Source: Hymenobacter aerophilus DSM 13606
GTDB lineage: Bacteria; Bacteroidota; Bacteroidia; Cytophagales; Hymenobacteraceae
Direction of reading: 5' to 3'
Length of the DNA stretch: 64,000 nucleotides
Assembly (NCBI RefSeq): GCF_000382225.1
Contig: NZ_KB907803.1
Coordinates: forward strand, 62,001-126,000
Position 1 is the stretch's first letter. Each line of letters begins with the position of its first letter. Under the pieces are notes generated by a model. It saw nothing but the letters and a program-made list of their open reading frames with translations. It searched no databases and was not told where the DNA came from. The position numbers and the translations under genes are program-made. Below are positions 25,813 through 35,406 of this stretch, piece by piece.

Positions 25813-25820
25813 TATCTTTG
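25813..25820 (+). promoter_or_regulatory. -7 box of rlmN
   Basis: TATCTTTG, perfect TAnnTTTG, 4 nt before the first of three overlapping ATG codons (25825, 25828, 25831). A leaderless or near-leaderless transcript is expected. Confidence 0.65.
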
Positions 25821-25824
25821 CGCT

Positions 25825-26895
25825 ATGATGATGCTAGACCTGCCCGTACTTTCCAAGCGCGATATCCGCAAACTCAGCCCCGACGAGCTGAAGGCCTTTA
25901 TGGTGGAGCACGGCGAGAAGCCATTCCGGGCCAAGCAGGTAAGCGAGTGGCTGTGGAAGAACACGGCCGGCTCGTTCGAGGAGATGAACAACATCAGCCT
26001 CGCCACCCGCGAGCTGCTGGCGCGCCACTTCGTTATCAACGGCGTGCAGGTGCAGAACCAGCAAATCAGCAACGACGGTACCATCAAATCGGCCTTCCGG
26101 CTGCACGACGGCAACATTGTGGAAGGCGTGCTCATCCCGCACGATACGCGCATGACGGCCTGCATCTCGTCGCAGGTGGGTTGCTCGCTGACGTGCAAGT
26201 TCTGCGCCACCGGCTACATGGAGCGCAAGCGCAACCTCGATGCGGCCGAGATTTACGACCAGGTGGTGCGCATCCGTGAGCAGAGCGAGGCCCAGTACGG
26301 CACGCCGCTCACCAACATCGTGTACATGGGCATGGGCGAGCCGCTGCTCAACTACGCCAACGTGGTCAAAAGCATCGAGCGCATCACGGCACCCGACGGC
26401 CTGAACATGGCCCCGCGCCGCATCACCATCAGCACGGCGGGCATTGCCAAAATGATTAAAAAGCTGGCCGATGATGGCGTGAAGGCCAATCTGGCCCTGA
26501 GCCTGCACGCGCCCAACGACACGAAGCGCAACGAAATCATGCCCATCAACGAGGCCAACTCGCTGGCGGCGCTGGAAGAGGCCCTCAAGTACTACCACCA
26601 GGCCACGGGCCGCAAGGTGACGTACGAGTACATCGTGTTCGAGAGCTTCAACGACACGCCCCAGGACGCCGAGGAGCTATTCCAGATCAGCAAGTGGCTG
26701 CCCTGCAAGGTGAACCTGATCGAGTACAACCCCATCGAAAACGCCGACTACCGCAACACCGGCGAGGCCAAGCTGCTGGCCTTCCACAAGTACCTAGCCG
26801 ATCGGGGCGTGCAAACCAACCTGCGCCGCAGCCGTGGTAAGGACATCGACGCCGCCTGCGGACAGCTGGCCGTGAAGCAGCCATCGGCGGCCTAA
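25825..26895 (+). CDS. rlmN: Dual-specificity 23S rRNA/tRNA adenine-C2 methyltransferase RlmN
   Basis: 356 residues from ATG 25825 (25828 and 25831 are also possible). A radical SAM enzyme methylating A2503 of 23S rRNA and A37 of some tRNAs. The cluster motif CSLTCKFC is at about 120-127. The methyl-carrying Cys is near the C-terminus in DIDAACGQLA. The N-terminal helical accessory domain (FRAKQVSEWLWKN) is intact. The upstream in-frame start at 25810 lies inside the -7 box and is rejected. Confidence 0.97.
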   Translation: MMMLDLPVLSKRDIRKLSPDELKAFMVEHGEKPFRAKQVSEWLWKNTAGSFEEMNNISLATRELLARHFVINGVQVQNQQISNDGTIKSAFRLHDGNIVEGVLIPHDTRMTACISSQVGCSLTCKFCATGYMERKRNLDAAEIYDQVVRIREQSEAQYGTPLTNIVYMGMGEPLLNYANVVKSIERITAPDGLNMAPRRITISTAGIAKMIKKLADDGVKANLALSLHAPNDTKRNEIMPINEANSLAALEEALKYYHQATGRKVTYEYIVFESFNDTPQDAEELFQISKWLPCKVNLIEYNPIENADYRNTGEAKLLAFHKYLADRGVQTNLRRSRGKDIDAACGQLAVKQPSAA

Positions 26896-26911
26896 AACCA
26901 ACCAGTTCAGA

Positions 26912-26961
26912 TAAAAGCCAAGTGGCCGCTACGTACCTGCGCAGCGGCCACTTGGCTTTTT
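26912..26961. terminator. Bidirectional terminator between rlmN and a minus-strand gene
   Basis: Arms AAAAGCCAAGTGGCCGCT and its complement around a 12-nt loop, flanked by A and T runs on the two sides. It serves rlmN and the convergent gene ending at 26982. Confidence 0.9.
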
Positions 26962-26981
26962 AGAGTATTCAACCAGCCTGC

Positions 26982-27689
26982 CTATTTGCCGGCTTTGTCG
27001 AGGTCGGCAAACAGCAGCACTACTTCGGGGCACTGCGGCGCCATCAGGGTGGAGATTTTGATGCCCAACTGCTCCATGCTGGCACTGTTGAGGAAAATAT
27101 CGGAACCGTAAAGCTGGTTGAGCTGCTTGGCGTAAGGCGTGAGAACTTTCTCGAACGTCTGGGTGAGCGTGGGCATGCGCTGGGCCAGTGGCAGCTTGTT
27201 AAGCTCGGCTACCCGGGGCTGCAGGTCGCGACACATGGCCGCCGCAATGGGCCGCAGCACCTTGGTTTCCTCGGGCCGCAGGGCTTGCTGCTGACTCAGC
27301 TGTTCACTGCCCAGGCGCATCAGCAGCCGCTGGCCTACCTGGCACTCGCGCATCAGCACCACGCCTACCTGCCGGCCCAGTTGCTGGCCTTTCTCCCTGG
27401 CGCCCTCGTTGCCCATGCTAACCAGCAGCGCGGCCAGTTGGTCGTTGCTGCTGGCAGATTGCAGGAAAATGCGGGCGAACAGCTGCTCGGCTTCCGTTTT
27501 CGACAGCTTATCAAGCGGCTGTTTCTGATTCTCCACCTCCAGCCGGCGGCACATATCGGCGCTGATTTGCTGAACGAGTTGCTGCTCGGCCTCGTCGGCG
27601 GCCGGGGTAGTGGCAGTTTGGGCGCGGCCCTGGAAGGCGGCAGCTACGAAAATAAACAGGAGGATAACCTGGCGGATAGTGTTTTTCAT
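26982..27689 (-). CDS. Hypothetical secreted protein
   Basis: 235 residues from ATG 27687-27689. A signal peptide (RQVILLFIFVAAAFQGRAQ) is followed by an all-helical, Gln/Leu-rich domain with four cysteines spaced across the protein (DMCRRLE, MRECQVG, AMCRDLQ, APQCPE), probably two disulfides. Internal similarity between the DMCRRLE and AMCRDLQ segments suggests a duplicated unit of about 110 residues. Function not recognised. Confidence 0.65.
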   Translation of the reverse strand: MKNTIRQVILLFIFVAAAFQGRAQTATTPAADEAEQQLVQQISADMCRRLEVENQKQPLDKLSKTEAEQLFARIFLQSASSNDQLAALLVSMGNEGAREKGQQLGRQVGVVLMRECQVGQRLLMRLGSEQLSQQQALRPEETKVLRPIAAAMCRDLQPRVAELNKLPLAQRMPTLTQTFEKVLTPYAKQLNQLYGSDIFLNSASMEQLGIKISTLMAPQCPEVVLLFADLDKAGK

Positions 27690-27721
27690 AGCGCCGAAAG
27701 TACGCGAAAATTCCGCGCCCA

Positions 27722-28693
27722 TTACCCCCGCCACTTGCCCTCGGCGGGGGGGCGGCCGGTGGCTTTTTCGGCGTCGCTTTCGCCGGGCGGAATTACGCGG
27801 GTTTCGATGCGCACGGCGTGGGCCTTGGGCTGCACTTTCTGGCCAAACGCGTCGGCAAATTCCTGGGTGAACTCGGCCCCGAAAAATACGATGAGCGAGG
27901 AGTAGTTGATCCAGAGCAGCAGCACGATGGCCGAGCCGGCCGCCCCGAACGCCGAGCCGGGGTTGGATTTGGCGATGTAGAAGGCAATCAGGAACTTGCC
28001 CAGCACGAACAGCAGCGCCGTGATAAAGGCACCGATGCCCACATCCTGCCAGCGAATGATGGCGTCGGGCAGGAAGCGGAAGATGAGGGCGAACAGCAGC
28101 GTCGTCACGCCGATGGACAGCAGCAAATCAACCATCTTGATGGCAAACACACCGATGGCCGGAAACCACTCCTGCAACTGGGCCGTGAACACGCTAAGCA
28201 CGGCGCTGATAACGAACGACACGAGCAGCAGAAGGGCCACGCTCAGAATCAGGCCGAACGAAAGCAGGCGCTGCTTGAGAAACTGCCCGATGCCCATGCC
28301 CTGGGTTTCAACGCGCAGGTTCCAGATGTCGTTGATGCTGTTCTGAAGGGTCACGAAAAACGTGGTGGCGGCAAAAACCAGCGTCCCAAGGCCGATGATG
28401 GTCGAAACGGTGCCCTGCTGCTTGATGGTAAACTCGGCTATGCTGTTTTGCAGAAATTCGGCCGAGCCGGGGCCAATCAGCCCGCGCAGCTGCCCGTAAA
28501 TCTGGCCCGTTACGGCGTCGTTGCCATACACGGCGCTGGCCACCGTGATGACGATGAGCAGCAGCGGCGGCAGCGAGAAAATGGTGTAATACGACAGGGC
28601 CGCCGCGTGGCGAAACGAGTTGTTGTCGATGAACGCGTTGGCCGACGACTTGAAAATTTTAACGATGTCGGAAAAGCGGTAATGATGAGCCAT
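27722..28693 (-). CDS. yihY: YihY/virulence factor BrkB family membrane protein
   Basis: 323 residues from ATG 28691-28693. Six hydrophobic helices with the family signature AALSYYTIFSLPPLLLIVI near residue 35 and RFLPDAIIRWQDVGIGA near 215. The C-terminal tail is charged and Pro-rich. YihY proteins are inner-membrane proteins of poorly defined role, once misnamed RNase BN. Single-gene unit. Confidence 0.92.
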   Translation of the reverse strand: MAHHYRFSDIVKIFKSSANAFIDNNSFRHAAALSYYTIFSLPPLLLIVITVASAVYGNDAVTGQIYGQLRGLIGPGSAEFLQNSIAEFTIKQQGTVSTIIGLGTLVFAATTFFVTLQNSINDIWNLRVETQGMGIGQFLKQRLLSFGLILSVALLLLVSFVISAVLSVFTAQLQEWFPAIGVFAIKMVDLLLSIGVTTLLFALIFRFLPDAIIRWQDVGIGAFITALLFVLGKFLIAFYIAKSNPGSAFGAAGSAIVLLLWINYSSLIVFFGAEFTQEFADAFGQKVQPKAHAVRIETRVIPPGESDAEKATGRPPAEGKWRG

Positions 28694-28857
28694 GAGCGCG
28701 AAAAACAGAGAAGGGCGTGCTGCTAGTACGGTAGCTGTTGGCCGGGCGTTCAACCAGAGCGGCCAAAACGTTGTTGCTTTGCCCCGCCGGCCCGCGCTTT
28801 TGGCGTTTGCCTAAGGCCGGCCCGTTCCCTGAACTCCCATGCTAACCCCTCAACCCC

Positions 28858-29685
28858 ATGCGTAACTCTGCTTTGCTTTTGCTGCTGGCCCTGGGCGCGG
28901 CCGCCGCGGGCTGCCAGCCCCAGTCGGCCAGCGCGCCGGCCGCCAACGCCGGCTCGCCGCTGCCGGCCGTGGCCGCCAACGGCGCCTATCCGGCCGCCGA
29001 GGGATTCGATGCTGCCGGCTCGGATGCCCGCGCTTTGGCTTTGGCCGATGAGGTAATGGAAAAAATGGGCGGCTACCCGGCCTGGCAGCAAACCCGCCTG
29101 CTGGGCTGGGACTTCCTCGACGGCTCGTACCAGCTCTGGGACAAGCAAACGGGCGACTTCCGCTGGCAGAAAGATGATCTGGTGGGCATCTATAACCTCG
29201 GCACCAGGCAAGGGAAAGTGTACCGCGCCGGCCAGGATATTTCGGCCACGCCCGACGGGCAGAAGCTGCTCAGCCGTATGTACCCGATTTGGGTGAACAA
29301 CTCGTGGTGGCTGCTGATGCCCTTCAAGCTCAAGGATTCGGGCGTTACGCTCACTTACAAGGGCCCCGGCCAGCTGATGAGCGGCCAGCCCGCCGAGGTG
29401 CTCAACATGACCTTCAAGAACGTGGGCGTCACGCCCGACAACAAGTACGAAGTGCTCATCAACCCCCAAACCAAACTGGTGGAGGAGTGGGCCTACTTCC
29501 CCAAAGCCACCGACGCGCAGCCCGCCTTCCGCCGCCACTGGACGGGCTACCAGCAGTACGGCCCCATCCGGCTGGCCACCGACCGCTCCGACGGCAAAGA
29601 CGGCCGCGCCCTGGGCCACATTTCCGCCTCCACCACCGTGCCCGCCGGCCTCATGCAGAACCCGCAGCCGGTAGAGAAGCTGTAA
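28858..29685 (+). CDS. Putative lipoprotein, LolA/LppX-like fold suspected
   Basis: 275 residues. The N-terminus has a lipobox, ALGAAAAGC, at about residue 18. After an Ala/Pro linker comes LADEVMEKMGGYPAWQQTRLLGWDF and a run of beta strands (YQLWDKQTGDFRWQ, KVYRAGQ, VTLTYKGPG, YEVLINPQTKLVEEWAYFP). That order resembles outer-membrane lipoprotein-sorting type beta sheets. Likely faces the periplasm or surface. Substrate unknown. Confidence 0.65.
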   Translation: MRNSALLLLLALGAAAAGCQPQSASAPAANAGSPLPAVAANGAYPAAEGFDAAGSDARALALADEVMEKMGGYPAWQQTRLLGWDFLDGSYQLWDKQTGDFRWQKDDLVGIYNLGTRQGKVYRAGQDISATPDGQKLLSRMYPIWVNNSWWLLMPFKLKDSGVTLTYKGPGQLMSGQPAEVLNMTFKNVGVTPDNKYEVLINPQTKLVEEWAYFPKATDAQPAFRRHWTGYQQYGPIRLATDRSDGKDGRALGHISASTTVPAGLMQNPQPVEKL

Positions 29686-29715
29686 TTAAGGGGGAGGCAG
29701 GGCTTGCATAACCCG

Positions 29716-29823
29716 CCTGTCATCCTGAGCTTGCGAAGGACCTATACAGAAGCTATTATCTGATGTTAGCTTCTATATAGGTCCTTCGTCCTTGCTCTAA
29801 GCGCAACATGCTCAGGATGACAC
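29716..29823. repeat. Palindromic intergenic repeat, GTCATCCTGAGC family
   Basis: Arms CCTGTCATCCTGAGCTTGCG...CTATACAGAAGC and its complement. The right arm bears the same extra segment as the 22.1-kb copy. It lies between convergent genes. Confidence 0.92.
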
Positions 29824-29858
29824 GATTCCGGACTTGTTCTCTTTGACTTCCCAACGTT

Positions 29859-30593
29859 CTAGCCTTGTCGAAATTCCCAGCGCAATGTGGCAATCGGGGC
29901 GGTGTGGAGGGCCGCCGACAGCTCAGCGTCATCTTTGAAGCTGAGTTGCTCAAGTAAAGTGGCTTCCACACTCACCTCGAACTGCGGCTCGCGGAAGGGC
30001 CAGGGGCTGACGTGCAGCGGGCTATCAGGCGCGGGTTGGCAGATGGTGTGGGTGTGGCCGTCGGGGCCCTGGTAGATTTCGAGGGCCCGGCCCATTTCCG
30101 GTACTTCGTGGCGGCACAGAATCAGGCTGAGCCGGTCGCACCAGTGCAGCAGGGCGTAGGCGTGGTTGGCGTCGGCCTTTTTCAGCTTCAGCTCGCGGCG
30201 CCAGCGCTGCTGGCTGGCTTGCTGCTCGTCGAGGAAAGCGTCGATTTCTTTGGTCTGGCCCCGCAGCTCCTCATACAACGTGCTCAGGTGCATGCTCGTG
30301 AGCAGGCTGCGCCAGCGGCCCTGGAAGCGGGCGGCCCGCAGCACGCCGGTGGCCTGCTCCAGCGAAAACGGCTGCATCGTGAAGTTGGCCGGGGCGCCGG
30401 CGGGCGTCAGGCCGTAGTGGCCGGTCCAGGCGGGCTGCTCGTCGTCGTGCTGGGCAGCGGCGGCCAGCAGGCCCACCCACTGGTCGGAAGGCAGCAAATC
30501 GGCGGGCCACTGGTGCAGCAGCTGGGCCGCCAGCAGCGCGTGGGCCTGCTGGTAGATAATCTGCCAGCCCTCGGGCACGTAGTTGACAATCAT
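29859..30593 (-). CDS. DUF3891 family protein
   Basis: 244 residues from ATG 30591-30593. The N-terminus MIVNYVPEGWQIIYQQAHALLA, the AAAAQHDDEQPAW motif (His-Asp-Asp near residue 50) and YALLHWCDRLSLILCRHEVP around 150 fit DUF3891. The spread of His and Asp residues over helices recalls an HD-like metal site, but no activity is established. The frame extension to 30689 runs through the neighbouring terminator and is not used. Confidence 0.85.
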   Translation of the reverse strand: MIVNYVPEGWQIIYQQAHALLAAQLLHQWPADLLPSDQWVGLLAAAAQHDDEQPAWTGHYGLTPAGAPANFTMQPFSLEQATGVLRAARFQGRWRSLLTSMHLSTLYEELRGQTKEIDAFLDEQQASQQRWRRELKLKKADANHAYALLHWCDRLSLILCRHEVPEMGRALEIYQGPDGHTHTICQPAPDSPLHVSPWPFREPQFEVSVEATLLEQLSFKDDAELSAALHTAPIATLRWEFRQG

Positions 30594-30674
30594 GGGTTCA
30601 GCAGGGTAGGGGAGTGGCCGGTTACGTCTGCCTTCAGAACGCACCTTGTTGCAGTAGGTTAGGCCGGACCGAGC

Positions 30675-30709
30675 AAAAAAGCGCCCCACCAGATAGGCGG
30701 GGCGCTTTC
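30675..30709 (-). terminator. Intrinsic terminator of tdh
   Basis: Minus-strand hairpin AAAGCGCCCC...GGGGCGCTTT followed by a six-T run, 27 nt after the tdh stop. Confidence 0.9.
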
Positions 30710-30735
30710 AGATTGAGGAGTAGAGCTGCGTTGGG

Positions 30736-31719
30736 CTACACGCCCGCCGGCTGCATCTGCTTGAGGTGCAGCAGCATGTCGTCGGTCATCTTGTCGAGGT
30801 CGAAATCGGGCTGCCAGTTCCAGTCGCGGCGGGCCTGGGTGTCGTCGATGCTGGCGGGCCAGGAGTCGGCAATTTGCTGGCGCTGGTCGGGGCGGTAGGT
30901 TACCTGGAAATCGGGGTAGTGGCGGCGGATGCTGGCCACGATTTCGGCGGGGCTGAAGCTCATGGCCCCCAGGTTGTAGGAGCTGCGCACCGTCAGCTGG
31001 TCAGCGGGGGCGTGCATGAGGTCGAGCGTGGCTTTCAGCGCGTCGGGCATGTACATCATCGGCAGGTAAGTGTCCTCTTTCAGGAAGCACTCGAAGGCCT
31101 CGCCGGCCACGGCCTTGTGGTAAATATCCACGGCGTAATCGGTGGTGCCGCCGCCGGGCAGGCTTTTGTAGCCAATCAGGCCGGGGTAGCGCAGGCTCCG
31201 AATGTCGAGGCCGTGCTTGCGGAAGTACCACTCGCCCCACTGTTCGCCGGCCATTTTGCTGATGCCGTACACCGTGTTGGGGTTCATGACGGTGAGCTGG
31301 GGCGTGTTGTGGCGGGGCGTATCGGGCCCGAACACGGCAATCGAGCTGGGCCAGTACACCTGGCGCACGCCCAGCTCCACGGAGGCGTCGAGCACGTTGA
31401 ACAGGCCGTCCATGTTCAGGCGCCAGCCAAACTTAGGCTGTTGCTCGGCCGTGGCCGACAGCAGCGCCGCCAGATGGTACACCTGGGCGGGCTTGTAGCG
31501 GCGCATCACCTCCGTCAGGCGCGGCTGGTCGAGCACGTCGAGCAGCTCGAAGGGGCCGGCCTGGGTCAGCTCGGCATCCTGGGGCTGGCGCACGTCGGCG
31601 GCCACTACGTTCGAGGCGCCGTAGAGGCGGCGCAGCTCGTGGGTGAGCTCTAGGCCCAGCTGACCGCCGGCGCCGATAACGAGAATGGTGTCGCCGCTGG
31701 GGGTGGCAGATGTGGTCAT
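30736..31719 (-). CDS. tdh: SDR-type L-threonine 3-dehydrogenase (NAD-dependent epimerase family)
   Basis: 327 residues. It oxidises L-threonine to 2-amino-3-ketobutyrate with NAD. The Rossmann motif is GAGGQLGLELTHEL near residue 17, and the catalytic set is Ser-Ser in WPSSIAVFG and YGISKMAGE (Tyr and Lys). TTDYAVDIYHKAV and LPMMYMPDALKATLDLM are typical of the extended-SDR threonine dehydrogenase and differ from the zinc enzyme of E. coli. The next enzyme of the pathway, kbl, lies 2 kb away on the opposite strand, which supports the assignment. Confidence 0.92.
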   Translation of the reverse strand: MTTSATPSGDTILVIGAGGQLGLELTHELRRLYGASNVVAADVRQPQDAELTQAGPFELLDVLDQPRLTEVMRRYKPAQVYHLAALLSATAEQQPKFGWRLNMDGLFNVLDASVELGVRQVYWPSSIAVFGPDTPRHNTPQLTVMNPNTVYGISKMAGEQWGEWYFRKHGLDIRSLRYPGLIGYKSLPGGGTTDYAVDIYHKAVAGEAFECFLKEDTYLPMMYMPDALKATLDLMHAPADQLTVRSSYNLGAMSFSPAEIVASIRRHYPDFQVTYRPDQRQQIADSWPASIDDTQARRDWNWQPDFDLDKMTDDMLLHLKQMQPAGV

Positions 31720-31765
31720 AAAAAAGCGGGTGGGAAAGCGGAAAAATCGGGGGTGGGAAGTGCGG

Positions 31766-31773
31766 CAAAGATA
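31766..31773 (-). promoter_or_regulatory. -7 box upstream of tdh
   Basis: Minus-strand TATCTTTG, perfect TAnnTTTG, 46 nt upstream of the tdh ATG. Confidence 0.6.
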
Positions 31774-31862
31774 AGGGCTTTAGCGGCCGTTGCGGCTCCG
31801 GCGGAGGCCAGTTGGCCCGAGGAGCTTGGAACTATCAACTGAAAAAAGGAATTTTACCATCC

Positions 31863-32300
31863 ATGCCTTCCCCCAACTCCCTGTTCCGGCTCGTTTACCA
31901 AAGCCAGGCCATCAGTCCTTTTCCGGCGGCCGAGCTGGAAACGCTGCTGCGCAAAGCCCGCACGCACAACCAGGCCCACCACCTTACCGGGCTGCTGCTC
32001 TACGGCGAAGAACAGTTTCTGCAGGTGCTCGAAGGCGCCAACCCCGCCCTGGAAGAGCTCTACGGCCGCATTCAGCGCGACCCGCGCCACACGCAGGTGC
32101 GCACGCTCAGCTACCTGCCCATCAGCACGCGCGCCTTCCCCGACTGGCGCATGGGCTACGCCGTAGTGGGCCCGGCCGAACTGAAGCAAACCACCGGGTT
32201 TCTGCCGCTGGCCCAATCGCCCGGCTTTGCGGCCCACCCGCCCGCGGAGCTGTGGGAGCTACTGCGCGGCTTCGCCCGGGGCGTGGCCGCCGACGGGTAG
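31863..32300 (+). CDS. BLUF-domain blue-light photoreceptor
   Basis: 145 residues from ATG 31863. A single FAD-binding BLUF domain with no effector. Key residues are the Tyr in FRLVYQS, Asn in THNQAHHLTGLLLY, the Gln in EEQFLQVLEG, and Trp/Met in FPDWRMGY. Light shifts hydrogen bonds around the flavin. Short BLUF proteins then act by protein contact. The C-terminal ~40 residues form two helices, as in the PixD/BlrB group. The next gene, 61 nt downstream on the same strand, is a patatin with its own -7 box. Confidence 0.93.
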   Translation: MPSPNSLFRLVYQSQAISPFPAAELETLLRKARTHNQAHHLTGLLLYGEEQFLQVLEGANPALEELYGRIQRDPRHTQVRTLSYLPISTRAFPDWRMGYAVVGPAELKQTTGFLPLAQSPGFAAHPPAELWELLRGFARGVAADG

Positions 32301-32349
32301 AACAGGTAGGGCACGCAGGGCCGTCGGCGCTGAATTGCGGCCGCCGCCT

Positions 32350-32357
32350 TATTTTGG
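32350..32357 (+). promoter_or_regulatory. -7 box of the patatin gene
   Basis: TATTTTGG, one mismatch to TAnnTTTG, ending 4 nt before the ATG at 32362, the same spacing as in rlmN, ridA and the APC permease gene. Confidence 0.5.
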
Positions 32358-32361
32358 CCGG

Positions 32362-33450
32362 ATGATGCGACTGAATTTGTGGGTGCTGCTGCTGTTGCTG
32401 AGCGTCGGCAGCCTGGCTGCCCGGGCCCAGACGCTGCCGGACCGGTCGCCCGTGTACCGCAACCTGGTGATGGAGGGCGGCGGCATCCGGGGCATTGCCT
32501 ACGGTGGGGCGCTGGCCGAGCTGGAACGCCGGGGCCAGCTGCGCGAATTGCGCCGGGTGGGCGGCACCTCGGCCGGGGCCATTCAGGCGGCGCTGCTGGC
32601 CGTGGGCTACGCGCCGGCCGACATTATCGGCATCGTGAATGAGCTGCCCATTCAGCGGCTCAACGACGGGCAGTACATCTTTTTCGGGGGTGGCACGCGA
32701 CTACTGAAGCAGTACGGCTGGTACCGCGGCGACGCCTTTACCAACCTGCTGGCCGAGCTAGTGGGCCGCCAGACCCAGCGCCCCAACCTCACGCTGGGCG
32801 AGCTGCATGCGCTGGCGCAGGCCGAGCCCGCCCGCTACCGCGACCTGTACACCACCGGCACCAACCTCACCCGCCAGTGCCGCCAGGTGTTCAGCTACGA
32901 AACCCACCCGAACATGCGCGTGGCCGACGCCGTGCGCATCAGCATGAGCATCCCGCTCTACTTCCGGGCCGTGCTGCTCGATGCCGCCACCGGCCAGGTA
33001 GTAGCCCAGCCCGCCAAAGGCCAGGCCGTGGAAGTGCTGGTGGATGGCGGCCTGCTGGCCAATTACCCGCTCGATTTGTTCGACCACCCGCGCTACCTGA
33101 GTGATTCGTCGGTGGCCGTAGGTGGTAGCAACTCCGCCGCCTTCCACAACCCCGAAACGCTGGGCCTGCGCCTCGACCGGCCCGAGCAGGTGGCCGTTGA
33201 TACGCAACCCGGCGGCCGCGCCCGGCTGGCACCCTACGCCATCCACGATATCGGCTCTTACGTTGGGGCGCTTTACACGGTGGCGCTGGAAAACCTCAAC
33301 CCCACCCACGCCTCCGACTGGCCCCGCACTGTCAGCATCAGCACGGCGGGCTTCAACCCGAAAATCAAGCGCCTTTCGGCCCAGCAGAAGCAGCAGCTCA
33401 TGGACAGCGGCGCGGCCGGCGTGCGAGAGTTTTTGGGGCGGGAAAGGTGA
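32362..33450 (+). CDS. Secreted patatin-like phospholipase
   Basis: 362 residues from ATG 32362 (32365 is possible). A signal peptide (LWVLLLLLSVGSLAARAQ) precedes a patatin domain: oxyanion loop MEGGGIRGIAYGG, nucleophile elbow GGTSAGAIQ, and catalytic Asp in VDGGLLANYP. The Ser-Asp dyad hydrolyses acyl chains from lipids. The C-terminal ~90 residues follow the domain and end in a helical segment. No outer-membrane barrel (FplA/PlpD type) is present. Follows the BLUF gene, though the internal promoter may separate them. Confidence 0.92.
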   Translation: MMRLNLWVLLLLLSVGSLAARAQTLPDRSPVYRNLVMEGGGIRGIAYGGALAELERRGQLRELRRVGGTSAGAIQAALLAVGYAPADIIGIVNELPIQRLNDGQYIFFGGGTRLLKQYGWYRGDAFTNLLAELVGRQTQRPNLTLGELHALAQAEPARYRDLYTTGTNLTRQCRQVFSYETHPNMRVADAVRISMSIPLYFRAVLLDAATGQVVAQPAKGQAVEVLVDGGLLANYPLDLFDHPRYLSDSSVAVGGSNSAAFHNPETLGLRLDRPEQVAVDTQPGGRARLAPYAIHDIGSYVGALYTVALENLNPTHASDWPRTVSISTAGFNPKIKRLSAQQKQQLMDSGAAGVREFLGRER

Positions 33451-33466
33451 GTGGATTAAATGAACT

Positions 33467-33576
33467 GTCATTCTGAGCGAAGGCGCAGCCGTAGTCGAAG
33501 AATCTCGCGTGCAATGCTAACCCTATCGTCAGGAATTACCGTGGCACGCGAGATTCTTCGCGCTGCTCAGAATGAC
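33467..33576. repeat. Palindromic intergenic repeat, GTCATTCTGAGC/GAAGAATCTCGCG type
   Basis: Ends GTCATTCTGAGCG and CGCTGCTCAGAATGAC. The left arm carries an extra segment (AAGGCGCAGCCGTAGTC). The inner arms GAAGAATCTCGCGTGC match. Confidence 0.9.
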
Positions 33577-33605
33577 GTTCTTAAAGCTGCGCCCCGCACC
33601 TTCCG

Positions 33606-33613
33606 TACCTTTG
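33606..33613 (+). promoter_or_regulatory. -7 box of kbl
   Basis: TACCTTTG, perfect TAnnTTTG, 37 nt before the kbl ATG. Confidence 0.6.
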
Positions 33614-33650
33614 TACGGTTCCCACTCAGTCATTCCACCAACTCACCGAT

Positions 33651-34847
<1,197 letters not shown>

Positions 34848-34866
34848 GCCTCATCATAGCTGCGTG

Positions 34867-34908
34867 AAGCGGGCTCACTGGCAACCAGCCGGTGAGCCCG
34901 CTTTATTT
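34867..34908 (+). terminator. Terminator after kbl
   Basis: Hairpin AAGCGGGCTCAC...GTGAGCCCGCTT followed by TATTT, starting 20 nt after the kbl stop. Confidence 0.85.
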
Positions 34909-34981
34909 AGGTGGGTCCGTCACTGTTGAGCCGGAGTAAGTGCTACATTTAGGCAACTGTCTGTTCTGCTTGTGCTCTTCT

Positions 34982-35395
34982 ATGGAAACCTTGTTTGAAA
35001 CGCCTCGCTTTGTCATCAGCTACGACCCCGACAACGGCTGGCTGCACCTGTTGTGGCAAGGTTACCATAGCGAAGCCGAATCGATGGAGTATTGCCTGAA
35101 GGTGCTGGAAAAGGTGCGCCTGACGGGAGCCACCCGCATCCTCAACGACGGTACCCTTGACCAGGACGGCTGGGGCGAGCTGGCGCGCTGGATTGCTCAC
35201 GATTTTATGCGCCTGCAGGCTGAAGCCGGCATAGCCGCCGTGGCCTGGGTGCTGCCCAAAAACCTCAAAGCCCGCGCCGATGTGCACAAGGTGCTGGCCG
35301 AAGTGAAATGCCCGCTCGTCGATACGTTCGTGGATGTGGAGGCGGCCTACAACTGGCTGCAGAACGGCGCCGTTATAGCCAACCCCGACTGCTAG
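34982..35395 (+). CDS. Hypothetical protein, STAS/SpoIIAA-like fold possible
   Basis: 137 residues from ATG 34982. The frame opens at 34940, but the later ATG gives a cleaner N-terminus (METLFETPRFVISYD). Alternating strands and helices (NGWLHLLWQGYH, RILNDGTLDQDGW, IAAVAWVLPKN, CPLVDTFVDVEAAYNWL) resemble the STAS-like proteins of Bacteroidota that lack catalytic motifs. Convergent with cdaA, 12 nt apart. Function unknown. Confidence 0.6.
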   Translation: METLFETPRFVISYDPDNGWLHLLWQGYHSEAESMEYCLKVLEKVRLTGATRILNDGTLDQDGWGELARWIAHDFMRLQAEAGIAAVAWVLPKNLKARADVHKVLAEVKCPLVDTFVDVEAAYNWLQNGAVIANPDC

Positions 35396-35406
35396 GCCCT
35401 GGCCGG

